A DNA stretch of 64,000 bases, from the NCBI GenBank assembly GCA_022842785.1, contig JALHOW010000004.1:186001-250000 (forward strand). The letters are read 5' to 3'. Below the pieces are notes generated by a model, which saw only the letters and a program-made list of their open reading frames with translations, had not been told where the DNA came from and did not search any database. Every line of letters begins with the position of its first letter. Within the stretch, counting starts at the first letter, position 1. Positions 25,543 to 33,017 of this stretch are shown one piece after another. Origin of the DNA: Hyphomicrobiaceae bacterium (GTDB lineage: Bacteria > Pseudomonadota > Alphaproteobacteria > Rhizobiales > Hyphomicrobiaceae). The position numbers were made by a program, and so were the translations under genes.

Positions 25543-25563
25543 GGTGGTGTCTCAGTTTGAAAT
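25543..25563. repeat. Left terminal inverted repeat of the transposon
   Basis: The inner 17 bases, GTGTCTCAGTTTGAAAT (25547-25563), are an exact reverse complement of 29748-29764; the outer four bases match except one (GGTG versus GGTA). The first passenger gene ends two bases inside it. Confidence 0.9.
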
Positions 25564-25564
25564 T

Positions 25565-26287
25565 TCAGAAGACAGCTTTGGGCGGCGGGGCAATGTTGGG
25601 CCATCGTTCAGCAATAGTCGCGCAGGCGGCTAGCATGTTGGTGTAGCGTCGCACAGCGTCTCCCGGTGCCGCGTAGGACAACCCGGCGTAAGCGTCGATT
25701 GTTATGCAAAGCCTCTGTTCAGGATCGGCCATGTCCTCGCGGGTGGCGCCCAAGTACCCAAACACGAACGCCGCCTGCCAAAGCGCGGCCTCGGCGTTGG
25801 CAGCTTTGCCCTTGGCGTATCGCAGAACACCGGCACCAACACGGATCTTGTTGGTTCGCGTGACGCGACGGAGGCGGAATTGAATGTCTGGGTTGATCTT
25901 GACGCCGTTAGCATTGAGTGGAACGGCGGGCCCTGGAGCCAATCGCTCCGCGTCTGGAAACTCGATCGTGTCTTGGATGTCGGCGAACCGCTCGATGTAG
26001 TCGGCGTTGTGATCAAAGAGGTCTCGGTCAAAGTCATCGTCGGCCATTCGCCCGCGCAATTCGTCGGCGGCATCGCGAAGCGGCGAGGTGTCATCGCGGC
26101 CAGCACGAATGAATTTGGACACGGCCAGCTTGGCCTCAGTGTGCTGCATGACGCGGGCAATGGGGCGGAACTTCGAGTCTCGGACGATCGTTCTCTGTCT
26201 GACCTGCGAAGCGATCATGTACTCGGCCAAATCGCGGGCTGAGATTGTTGGGTTCTTAACGAGTCGGTGTGTCTTCTTCTCTGACAT
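25565..26287 (-). CDS. Transposon passenger, hypothetical 240-aa protein
   Basis: No family is recognised. The protein is soluble and charged, without signal peptide or membrane segment. The N-terminus ([27 protein letters not shown]) and the middle [27 protein letters not shown] look helical, and the C-terminal part is alpha-helical with several aromatics. It lies directly inside the left end of the transposon and diverges from a 75-aa gene at 26311. Its lower-GC codon use agrees with transfer. A role as an element-specific regulator or as cargo is possible but unsupported. Confidence 0.6.
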   Translation of the reverse strand: MSEKKTHRLVKNPTISARDLAEYMIASQVRQRTIVRDSKFRPIARVMQHTEAKLAVSKFIRAGRDDTSPLRDAADELRGRMADDDFDRDLFDHNADYIERFADIQDTIEFPDAERLAPGPAVPLNANGVKINPDIQFRLRRVTRTNKIRVGAGVLRYAKGKAANAEAALWQAAFVFGYLGATREDMADPEQRLCITIDAYAGLSYAAPGDAVRRYTNMLAACATIAERWPNIAPPPKAVF

Positions 26288-26310
26288 GGATGCCGCTCCG
26301 GAGCAGTAAT

Positions 26311-26538
26311 ATGGATGATCTGTACTTCAGCGCGCCCATCGACAACGAAAGGACGCTTTGTCTGGCGCCGATAACTGAGCGCCGCAGGGCAATGTCTTCT
26401 CAGCAAATTGACGACCCGAGCGGGTACTTCTTGTACGAACTCACTGGTTCCGGCGAATCGGCGCGCGTCGAAATAATCGCGCGGATTTTATCAGAAGACG
26501 CGGTTCACCGCTTACGCGATATGCTCAAGCTGGATTAG
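26311..26538 (+). CDS. Transposon passenger, hypothetical 75-aa protein
   Basis: The ATG at 26311 has GGAG seven bases upstream. The protein (MDDLYFSAPIDNER..., then YFLYELTG and VEIIARILSEDAVHRLRDML) has a beta-rich start and a helical end and no recognisable motif. It is the only rightward gene in the element; its last 14 bp overlap the 3' end of the convergent transposase gene. Divergent promoters with the 240-aa gene fit in the 23-bp gap plus its 5' parts. Confidence 0.55.
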   Translation: MDDLYFSAPIDNERTLCLAPITERRRAMSSQQIDDPSGYFLYELTGSGESARVEIIARILSEDAVHRLRDMLKLD

Positions 26539-27412
26539 CTGGGGCTTTCTTCTTGTACGTCTTCGGGCGGCCCGGCTTCGGCGCTGCGGCATCTATCAGC
26601 GCAACAACATCCTCAAAGCTCATGAGTGCCGTGGTGATGCCAGCGGCCATGGCGGGCGTCGTGCGCAGCGTCTTATGGATGCGGATCCAGTTGTACCAAA
26701 CCGTGTAGAGCGCGACCATGTTGACGTGGCTGTCGAACTTCTTCGAGAAGGCATTCGTCAGGCGCGTGAAGCGGCGGTTGTGCATCCGCAGCGTGAGGTT
26801 CGAGCGCTCCACGTAGCTGGTGCTAATGTCCTCGGGGCGCGGGCGGCCACTGATGCGAACCTTCGTGGCGCCGACGCACTCCGGCGGGCTGTAGCGGCGG
26901 TCGCCGTCCGGTGCGGGGCCGTACTTCTTGACGAGCTGGGCATAGTCGACAAAGCCGCCGAATGCTGCGTCGACCGCGTCGACATAGACCCGAAGACCAT
27001 CGGACGTAACTTGCGTGCGGCGCCCGATGCGGGCCGACACGTCGCGCATGAAAACGTGTGCGCTGTGCGCATCCCGATCGCCAACAAGCCAGCTCACAAT
27101 CAGCTTGCTGTCAGCATCCAGCGCCGTCCACGTCCATACATCGCCAGCGAAATCAACGGGCGCCTTCATCGTCGCGACGTTCTTCTGCTTGGCGGCGCAG
27201 AAGGACCAGATTTCATCGACCTGCACCCGGCGCGAGCGGAGGTCGCGGACCTTCTCATCGTGGAAGGTCATGCAGACCTTGCCCGCGTCCTCAAGGATCT
27301 TGGCGACCGTATTGATCGACACGTCGCAGACCCGAGAGATTGAACGCATCGAAGACCCCTCGCAGAGCATGGAGAGGATTTGGACACGCTTATGGGTGGG
27401 CAGCTTGTTCAT
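26525..27412 (-). CDS. IS1-type DDE transposase
   Basis: This 295-aa protein has an N-terminal helix-turn-helix (RSISRVCDVSINTVAKILED), the first catalytic Asp in VQVDEIWSF, the second in TSDGLRVYVDAVDAAFG, and the late Glu region STSYVERSNLTLRMHNRRF. The sequences DYAQLVKKYG and RLTNAFSKK are hallmarks of a widespread IS1-related transposase group. The start at 27412 (MNKLPTHKRVQIL) matches relatives; a frame extension to 27451 exists. It is in one reading frame, with no IS1-style frameshift. It lies within the 4.2-kb element defined by inverted ends, so it is likely its mobilising enzyme. Confidence 0.85.
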   Translation of the reverse strand: MNKLPTHKRVQILSMLCEGSSMRSISRVCDVSINTVAKILEDAGKVCMTFHDEKVRDLRSRRVQVDEIWSFCAAKQKNVATMKAPVDFAGDVWTWTALDADSKLIVSWLVGDRDAHSAHVFMRDVSARIGRRTQVTSDGLRVYVDAVDAAFGGFVDYAQLVKKYGPAPDGDRRYSPPECVGATKVRISGRPRPEDISTSYVERSNLTLRMHNRRFTRLTNAFSKKFDSHVNMVALYTVWYNWIRIHKTLRTTPAMAAGITTALMSFEDVVALIDAAAPKPGRPKTYKKKAPANPA

Positions 27413-27457
27413 GCCCACAATATATGACACCTTATGCTTAGCGTCAAGCATGAGAGT

Positions 27458-28540
27458 TCATTTTAGTACTGTGAATTTTCGCGGCCTGGGCAGTTCCTCG
27501 TCAGCGAGGCCATAAAATTCTTTAAGTTCAGATGGATGCACGCAGAATAGCTTCGCAATCTCCATTACGGTGTAACCAAGAGCGGTGAGGTGAACTTCGA
27601 AAACTCGCCGCAAAATTTCTGGCATTTCAATTGGGATATCGAGCTCGGGTGGCTCTCGAAGCCTGTAACCGCGAGCGCTGATCTGCTTCCATAAATATGT
27701 ATATTGATGTTCGGAGACCGCCTTTTGCCGACGCGACTCCATCAAGAGCGCTGCCATTGAAACCCGCCATTCGGGCTTCAGAGCTGCCAGAACAGAAAGA
27801 TCAATTTTCTTCCCTACAAAATAGGGGCGTATATCATTCGGTGGCATCAGAAGAGCCACAGCAAAAGCGTTCGCTTCTTGCTCCATGTCAGGCGTCGGGA
27901 ACCTGTGCATGATCAGATGCCCGATCTCATGAGCTAGCGTGAACCTGAGGCGATCGCCCGGTTGTTCGCTATTCAAGACAATGAGAGGCGGCATCCCCGG
28001 CACCGCAAAGGTGACGCCGCTGATGGACGCACCGTGAAGTGAGGAATGACATACGATGATGCCAGCCTTCTCCGCCAGTGAAGTCAGATTTTGCAGGGGC
28101 CCCGATGGCACTCGCCAGTGCGCCCGCACAAGGCCGGCAATGGCCGCAGGACTTTGATACTCCTCAATGTCCAAGCGGGGCAGTTGGTTAGTGTTGGCAA
28201 TTTCTGCGCCTTCGAGCAATCGGCGCATGTGCATCACTCTTAGATTGAGTTCTGCAACGACGGCATCCATCTCGCGTGCCAGAACATCGGACTTGCGGCG
28301 CCACATAGGATGAACGCTTACCGGAGCGCCATAAACAGGGTCTCGTTGACCAAAGAACTCGACGGGGAGTCGATACGCTGCGGAAGCTTTCGCGGCGAGA
28401 TCATCGCGAAATTCGACAACGCCATTCTCGGTGCGAGACAGCAACGATTGATCCATGCCGAGACGCTTGGCGGCGTCGGTTTGGTTGAATCCACGTAGCT
28501 GCCGCGCAAGGCGCAGCATGTCGCTATTAAGTAGCATCAC
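27458..28540 (-). CDS. XRE helix-turn-helix and ImmA/IrrE metalloprotease protein
   Basis: This 360-aa protein joins an N-terminal XRE HTH (residues about 8-62: MLRLARQLRGFNQTDAAKRLG, then MDQSLLSRTENG) to an ImmA/IrrE (COG2856) zinc-protease domain with HEIGH near residue 205 and the third ligand Glu downstream in MEQEANAFAVALLMP. Such proteins act as antitoxins or as repressors cleaved under stress, as in ImmR/ImmA and the CapH/CapP regulators. It is 2 bp after a 200-aa gene, so they are an operon, carried inside the transposon. The partner's function is unknown. Confidence 0.87.
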   Translation of the reverse strand: MMLLNSDMLRLARQLRGFNQTDAAKRLGMDQSLLSRTENGVVEFRDDLAAKASAAYRLPVEFFGQRDPVYGAPVSVHPMWRRKSDVLAREMDAVVAELNLRVMHMRRLLEGAEIANTNQLPRLDIEEYQSPAAIAGLVRAHWRVPSGPLQNLTSLAEKAGIIVCHSSLHGASISGVTFAVPGMPPLIVLNSEQPGDRLRFTLAHEIGHLIMHRFPTPDMEQEANAFAVALLMPPNDIRPYFVGKKIDLSVLAALKPEWRVSMAALLMESRRQKAVSEHQYTYLWKQISARGYRLREPPELDIPIEMPEILRRVFEVHLTALGYTVMEIAKLFCVHPSELKEFYGLADEELPRPRKFTVLK

Positions 28541-28542
28541 AC

Positions 28543-29145
28543 CTACTGCTTATCGTCAGATGCTTCGTCGGCTTTGGGCTGGCGAGGAACAACGACGGGC
28601 GGATTGGTGTCTGGTGAAACGGGCGCCGTCGGGAACGGAATAACATCCGCAGCTGGCGCAGCCCTGTCGAGCGGATAAGCCCAGAGCCGGGATCTTTGGT
28701 TGCGTGCCACGACGGCGACTTCTGAAAGATCGATACCCAGGTCATTCAAGCTGTAACAGACCTCAACCTTCATGATCTCGGGGACTAGGCCGGGGATCTC
28801 GCGATGCGGATCAATGAAATCAAGAACGGCTTGGGTAAGGATATTGGAGCCGACGCCTTTGGCGTTACCTTTTTTGAAGCGCAATAGCACCTCATCCTTG
28901 AATAGAAACTGAACCGTCTGCTTTTTTGCGATGACGTGAATGTTAGGGTCGTCGGCGAATTCCTCGAGAGCGCGTCGCGCTATGAAATCAAAAACGATGA
29001 CCGCGCGGACGCGTGGTAGGAACACCCATTTGGCCTTGCCAGGAGTGTCCAGCCATTCCTTCCAAGCGTCATCCACCACGCGCCGAAGACGGGTATGGAA
29101 GTCTTGAAGTACTGAACGGACCTCATCTTCTGTCGGCGCGGGCAT
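28543..29145 (-). CDS. Transposon passenger, 200-aa partner of the XRE-ImmA/IrrE protein
   Basis: No family is recognised with certainty. The first 150 residues are a compact alpha/beta domain (VRAVIVFDFIARRALEEFAD, VQFLFKDEVLLRFKKGNAKG, KVEVCYSLNDLGIDLSEVAVVARNQRSRLW), and the last 40 are a Pro/Asp-rich, disordered tail. Proteins of this size often precede XRE-ImmA/IrrE genes, and the two may form a toxin-antitoxin-like or defence pair; I infer that from arrangement only. The gap to the downstream gene is 2 bp. Confidence 0.6.
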   Translation of the reverse strand: MPAPTEDEVRSVLQDFHTRLRRVVDDAWKEWLDTPGKAKWVFLPRVRAVIVFDFIARRALEEFADDPNIHVIAKKQTVQFLFKDEVLLRFKKGNAKGVGSNILTQAVLDFIDPHREIPGLVPEIMKVEVCYSLNDLGIDLSEVAVVARNQRSRLWAYPLDRAAPAADVIPFPTAPVSPDTNPPVVVPRQPKADEASDDKQ

Positions 29146-29217
29146 TTGGCAGCTCCCTCAAATCTCCTGCGAGGATGCCCGATCATTTTCCCAAATGCAA
29201 TGAAAATTATGCAAATG

Positions 29218-29454
29218 CTATGATTTTCCCCACCTCTTCTTCGCTGCTTTCCTTGCAATTTCAATGCGCTGCTCTGCGGTCATCTTGGCCGCCCGCGCCT
29301 TACCCCCGCGTCGTCCTAGTGACTGAGCGGCTTTATCCTTGCCGTCGTCGATTGCCTCGATTTCCTCGTCTTCTCCGGTCGCTATCCGCATCACTTTCAC
29401 AGCGTTGCCGATAACGTCAGAGGGGCGCTTACGGCCTTTGGGGTCCTTAGCCAT
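29218..29454 (-). CDS. Transposon passenger, small basic protein (78 aa)
   Basis: ATG at 29454 has GGAGAAGGA upstream. The C-terminal half (LGRRGGKARAAKMTAEQRIE, then ARKAAKKRW) is strongly basic, like small nucleic-acid-binding proteins; the N-terminal half is acidic at its end (TGEDEEIEAIDDGK). The start overlaps the upstream 81-aa gene by 8 bp, so the two are co-translated. Similar pairs of small genes occur on plasmids and islands of Rhizobiales; the function is unknown. Confidence 0.6.
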   Translation of the reverse strand: MAKDPKGRKRPSDVIGNAVKVMRIATGEDEEIEAIDDGKDKAAQSLGRRGGKARAAKMTAEQRIEIARKAAKKRWGKS

Positions 29455-29692
29455 GGAGTTCCTTCTCCAGTTTGGCAGTGAGGGCATCCAGCCGGGCGAT
29501 CGCGTCCTTTATCTGCTCGACGGTCTTTGGGGTGATATCCACGCCATTCCGGCGCACGGTCAGCGTGCCTGACGAAAAGAGTTCGAGCTGCTTCTGCTGC
29601 TCTTCTCGTTCGCGCGCTATGAACCCGAGGAAGTCGAGCTTCAAGTCATAGAGTGATTTCACCCGGCGCCTCCGTTGCTTATCGCTAAGCAT
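29447..29692 (-). CDS. Transposon passenger, small helical protein (81 aa)
   Basis: The protein is a mostly helical, charged 81-residue chain (RRRRVKSLYDLKLDFLGFIA and AIARLDALTAKLEKELHG), probably a coiled-coil. It ends in the overlap with the 78-aa basic protein and lies about 55 bp inside the right end of the transposon, so it is the outermost cargo gene. No function is recognised. Confidence 0.6.
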   Translation of the reverse strand: MLSDKQRRRRVKSLYDLKLDFLGFIAREREEQQKQLELFSSGTLTVRRNGVDITPKTVEQIKDAIARLDALTAKLEKELHG

Positions 29693-29747
29693 AGCACGGA
29701 AATGGCCCCTCAGGACACCCTAGTCAACCCCGACACCTATTCCTCGG

Positions 29748-29768
29748 ATTTCAAACTGAGACACTACC
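29748..29768. repeat. Right terminal inverted repeat of the transposon
   Basis: Reverse complement of the left end, with 17 consecutive identical bases (29748-29764) and one mismatch in the outer four. The flanking nine bases 29769-29777 complete the target duplication. The remaining DNA up to 29971 has no supportable gene. Confidence 0.9.
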
Positions 29769-29971
29769 GGCGGGCCATTCACAGGCCCAGCGACGCATTT
29801 GATGTGAGACTGCGGGACGCCTGTAATGCTGAATGAAGCGTTAAGTCGCTCCGCACAATTTGAAACAAATGCACCGCCTCGCCTTTGCGGTGATTTCGCC
29901 TCTTCAAGGTAAACATGGAGACTTGAGAACCAAGGCTCAGCCCGGCGGGCGAGCCCGAGAGGTTGAGTGCC

Positions 29972-30292
29972 ATGTTTTTGATCCGGATGGCGTTCTGGGT
30001 GGGGCTTATCGTGCTGCTGCTGCCCTCCGACAAGGAGCGCCAGGCCCAGCTCTACAAGACGGCTACCGAGGCCGTGCACCGCGCCGCGACTTTCTGCGAT
30101 CGCAATGCTGCGCTTTGCAAGCAGAGCGCGAAGCACTGGGTGGTCTTCCGCACCAAGCTCGAGTTCGGCACCAAGCTGGTGTTCGACATGGCGGCCGAAC
30201 GATTGCTCGGTGTTCAGCCCGCGGTTCACAAGCCAAGCGAGGACGGCGCAGGCCCGCAGCAGTCACCGAAGAGCGGACGCGTCGGCGCCTGA
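29972..30292 (+). CDS. DUF5330 protein
   Basis: This 106-aa protein begins MFLIRMAFWVGLIVLLLPSD, a single N-terminal membrane segment, followed by a soluble helical part with two cysteines (FCDRNAALCKQ) and a Pro/Ser-rich tail. This matches DUF5330, small membrane proteins common in Hyphomicrobiales with unknown function. GAGAGG lies nine bases before the ATG. It is the first gene beyond the transposon and was probably the original upstream neighbour of the recA region. Confidence 0.75.
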   Translation: MFLIRMAFWVGLIVLLLPSDKERQAQLYKTATEAVHRAATFCDRNAALCKQSAKHWVVFRTKLEFGTKLVFDMAAERLLGVQPAVHKPSEDGAGPQQSPKSGRVGA

Positions 30293-30350
30293 GGCAGATG
30301 ACTGAGCTGCAACGCCCGCAAAATGCGTCTCGGATGTGCGATTGGTCTCG

Positions 30351-30857
30351 CTAGCGCGAGTGACGCGGGTTGAAGATATCTTCCCGGTCCAGCGGCTTAG
30401 TCCCCGTCGAATCCCACCAGCCAGCCGACTGCGGCAGTGCGGGTTTTTTCGGCGATCGGAAGTCACCTGCGAGCTGCTTCGTCAGCGCTGTGCTGACCTC
30501 ACGCGTGCGCTGCTCGGAGCAGTATTCCTCGGGGCTCGAGATCTGCTTCGAGACCGTGGCATGCGTGAAATCATAGGATTGGCCGAGCTTGGTCATCTGC
30601 TCAGGCGTGGCTCCGGAGGCAGCCTCTGACGCGAGGTACGATTCACGCAGTCTGGTCGGATTGAAGTTGTAACCGCACTTGCTTGCGCGGGCAGAGATGG
30701 ACGCCGCGTGCAGCGCGCGCTCTGTCGGCTCATCGACCTGGGGCTTCGCCGCCGGGGTGCCGAGAAGCGAGGCTGTCGTCAACCCGCCACCGCCAGAGCA
30801 CGCCGAAAGCGTACTCACCAGCAACGCTGCCGCGCCGAGCGTCCAGATCCGGGTCAT
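30351..30857 (-). CDS. Hypothetical lipoprotein
   Basis: This 168-aa protein starts at ATG 30857 after GGGGGAAG and has a lipoprotein signal ending in the lipobox LSAC (Cys 20). The mature part has a few cysteines (SKCGYNFN, EYCSEQR) and ends in a Pro-rich tail. No domain is recognised. It converges on the DUF5330 gene with a 58-bp gap. Confidence 0.72.
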   Translation of the reverse strand: MTRIWTLGAAALLVSTLSACSGGGGLTTASLLGTPAAKPQVDEPTERALHAASISARASKCGYNFNPTRLRESYLASEAASGATPEQMTKLGQSYDFTHATVSKQISSPEEYCSEQRTREVSTALTKQLAGDFRSPKKPALPQSAGWWDSTGTKPLDREDIFNPRHSR

Positions 30858-30945
30858 GCGTCTTCCCCCACAGGAATCGTCCCTGTGCGTGTCTAGCATG
30901 TGCCATCGATGCAGCCAAATGATGGCATGCGTTCAGTGCCGCGGG

Positions 30946-31200
30946 CTGCTTGAAAGGGGCGCTATCGCCCTCAACCGCGGTGCTATGCCCGCGGCGGCCA
31001 TGCGGACAGGTTAGAGTGCGGGATCGTGGCTGCTGGAAAGGGCGCTATCGCCTTCCATCATAGTGCTATGCCCGCGGCGGCCGCACCGACAGCTCAGAGT
31101 GTGGGATCGCAGGCTGCCGGAAAGGGGTGCTGCCGCCTTCTGCCGTGGTGCGTCACGCCAAAGGCGCGAAGTCCCGCGGCGGCCATGCGGGCACGTTGGA
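30946..31200. repeat. Three imperfect 84-bp tandem repeats
   Basis: Three units begin at 30946, 31030 and 31114, each with CTGC-(T/C)-GGAAAGGG, then GCTATCGCC or a variant, then CCCGCGGCGGCC. Units 1 and 2 are both 84 bp; the third is diverged in its middle. The block is in the 430-bp space between the lipoprotein gene and the CnbZ-like gene, with no supportable gene; stop codons interrupt the longest frames or they lack ribosome sites. Confidence 0.75.
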
Positions 31201-31288
31201 ATTTGACGCAGCCGGCTCGTTTCGCGAGTGGGGATTTCGCCCCACGCCCCAATCGGGGGACACCCCCGAACCCCCGTCTTCTATTGAC

Positions 31289-32041
31289 TTAAACCACTCG
31301 CTCGACGGCGATACCGCGGCAGTCCATCTCGAATTCGAGATCGACGACGGGAGGACGTGCGAAGTGCCACGTGAGGCCGCGCGTGGCCGCACCGCGCCGC
31401 ACGATCTCGCTCGCGAGGAACGGGTGGGGGTCGTGGACGGTGTAGAGCTGCGACGCCGTCGTATCCGCCCACTTGAAGCCGAGCAGTGCCATGCGTCGCT
31501 CCATCTCGCCGAGCACGTACTGCGCCTTCTCCTTCATCGCACTGGGTGAAGTGTCGCCGAGGCGCACGGTGTGGTCGCGGTAGTTACCCTTGCCCTCAGC
31601 GGACTCTCCGCTGCCAGCAACGTGGAACGACGGTGCAGCGCTTGCATCCGGAACCGTGAAGACGAAAGCGTGGAAAGAGGGGCCTGCCGGCTTCTCGATT
31701 TCGGGACAGACGTTGGATCGCGCGACAGGGTTCGTGCGCGATGCCGGATCGAAGATGCCCCACTCGGCGAGCGTGCCGACATACGTCTCGTTGAAGGCGC
31801 GGAAAGTCTCTTCGGTGAAGGGCTCCGGCGAGCGCAGCTCGCAAGCGGCAAAAGATGTCAGCGGGCGGCCGGCACGCTTGATCAACTCGGCGATGCGCGC
31901 GAAGCCCTGCTTCAGCGGTACCGGGTTCTTGAACATGACCCGCTCGAGGCGATAACCCGGCTCGGCGGCGACGCCGCCCGAATACTGGAATACGGCCGGG
32001 ATATAACGATAGTTGCCGGGGCCGAAGGGGGCAGTGCCCAT
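31289..32041 (-). CDS. Putative aminomuconate-deaminase-like protein (CnbZ/RidA-fold-like)
   Basis: This 250-aa protein begins MGTAPFGPGNYRYIPAVFQYSGG after GGAG. Distinct segments are ELIKRAGRPLTSFAACELRSPEPF, NVCPEIEKPAGPSFHAFVFT and QLYTVHDPHPF. They resemble the CnbZ-type 2-amino-5-chloromuconate deaminase family, but I cannot confirm this. The preceding gene on the same strand is a hydratase of the 2-oxopent-4-enoate/oxalocrotonate type, which fits a meta-cleavage route for an aminated aromatic ring. The gap between them is 64 bp. Confidence 0.45.
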   Translation of the reverse strand: MGTAPFGPGNYRYIPAVFQYSGGVAAEPGYRLERVMFKNPVPLKQGFARIAELIKRAGRPLTSFAACELRSPEPFTEETFRAFNETYVGTLAEWGIFDPASRTNPVARSNVCPEIEKPAGPSFHAFVFTVPDASAAPSFHVAGSGESAEGKGNYRDHTVRLGDTSPSAMKEKAQYVLGEMERRMALLGFKWADTTASQLYTVHDPHPFLASEIVRRGAATRGLTWHFARPPVVDLEFEMDCRGIAVERVV

Positions 32042-32105
32042 AGTGACGTCTCCATTCCTTAGTTTGTTGTTCGTTGTCAGCGCGCCTGTCTGCGAGCGGG
32101 GCTCA

Positions 32106-32873
32106 TCATGGCACGAATTGAAGCTCAACAGCGCCAAGCCCGTCGAAGTGCACGCCGCATGTGTCATCGGGTTTCAGATAGCGCAAGCCTGTGCAGGAAC
32201 CGCACGTGATGAACTGCCCCGCGCTGACGCCACCAGCCGTGCGCATCATCTCGACGAACGCGACCGCGACGCCGAGCGGATCACCGATCGGATGTCCGCC
32301 GATCTGCTCCAGGACGGTCTCGCTGTTCACGGTGAGGTTGACTTTCAGCTTGCTGAGATCGAGCGCGCGCCAGTCCGCGAGCGATGCGCCGAAGACGAAG
32401 CCACCATTGCTGATACAGTCGGCGAGCTTGTCTTGCGGCGACATGGCATCCGGATTGGCATAGCGGCTGCTCACCACTTCGATCGCGGCGCAAGCATCGA
32501 CCGCAGCGGCGACTTCATCACGCGTGTACGATGTGGCACGCGGCGGCAGATCATGACGGAAACGGAAGGCGACTTCCCCTTCCACGCCACACTGCGGTGC
32601 CTCGGACACCGGAAACCTGGCTGGCGACGTGCGCGTGTTGGCGGCATAGATCGGCGCGCGCAGGCCATGGGAATTCGGATCGCCGGCAACGGGCGCATTG
32701 GCCTTGTAGGCGCGAACCTCATCGCGCAGGAGCGCTGTCACCGCATCCTGGATGGCATGAGCGTCCGCCGCACTCTTCGGCCGGCAGGCCTCGGGTAGCC
32801 CGTCGATGCGCGTGCTCGCCCCCCGCGCAGCAGCCAGCAGGGAGGCAGCCTCGGCAATGCGAACCGGATCCAT
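32106..32873 (-). CDS. 2-oxopent-4-enoate hydratase / oxalocrotonate decarboxylase-type enzyme
   Basis: This 255-aa protein belongs to the fumarylacetoacetate-hydrolase superfamily, MhpD/DmpH type. Visible are VEGEVAFRFRHDLPPRA (Glu-x-Glu metal site), the second acidic residue in AAIEVVSSRY, FVFGASLADW and GVSAGQFITCGSCTG. It acts on enoates of meta-cleavage pathways for aromatic compounds. ATG 32873 follows AGGAAC. The neighbour downstream looks like an aminomuconate deaminase. No ring-cleaving dioxygenase is in this window. Confidence 0.8.
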   Translation of the reverse strand: MDPVRIAEAASLLAAARGASTRIDGLPEACRPKSAADAHAIQDAVTALLRDEVRAYKANAPVAGDPNSHGLRAPIYAANTRTSPARFPVSEAPQCGVEGEVAFRFRHDLPPRATSYTRDEVAAAVDACAAIEVVSSRYANPDAMSPQDKLADCISNGGFVFGASLADWRALDLSKLKVNLTVNSETVLEQIGGHPIGDPLGVAVAFVEMMRTAGGVSAGQFITCGSCTGLRYLKPDDTCGVHFDGLGAVELQFVP

Positions 32874-32960
32874 GGAGCGTTCCTCGCGCGACTTTTGTTG
32901 GCGCCATCGTAGAGGAAAAAAGCTCCGGGAACAGGCCCCGGCACGCTGAAGAGCGCTCCC

Positions 32961-32994
32961 CAAATCAAAACGGCCCGGACTTTCATCCGGGCCG
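32961..32994 (-). terminator. Rho-independent terminator of tsf
   Basis: Downstream of tsf on the minus strand, CGGCCCGGA (32971-32979) pairs exactly with TCCGGGCCG (32986-32994) around a 6-nt loop, followed by TTTTGATTTG in the transcript (complement of 32961-32970). Confidence 0.85.
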
Positions 32995-33017
32995 TCAGCT
33001 GAAAATTGGAGTGGCGC

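Larger units (their letters stand above)
25543..29768. mobile_element. 4226-bp IS1-type transposon with passenger genes
   Basis: The element is bounded by 21-bp inverted repeats (20/21 identical) that start GGTGGTG on the left and GGTAGTG on the right, fitting the GGnnnTG ends described for IS1-family elements. A 9-bp near-perfect target duplication flanks it. Inside are an IS1-type DDE transposase (26525-27412) and six other genes: two hypotheticals near the left end, an XRE-ImmA/IrrE protein with its 200-aa partner, and two small overlapping genes. The base composition is visibly lower in GC than both flanks. Typical IS1 elements are under 1.2 kb, so this is a long, cargo-bearing form. Only one copy is seen in the window. 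Confidence 0.85.

Noticed and set aside
27434-27451. Hairpin ATGCTT-AAGCAT at the transposase start as an insertion-sequence end
   Set aside because: It is only 6 bp, internal, and the true ends are the long inverted repeats at 25543 and 29768.
30946-31200. CRISPR array
   Set aside because: The repeat units are 84 bp, adjacent with no unique spacers and have diverged, so they are simple tandem repeats.
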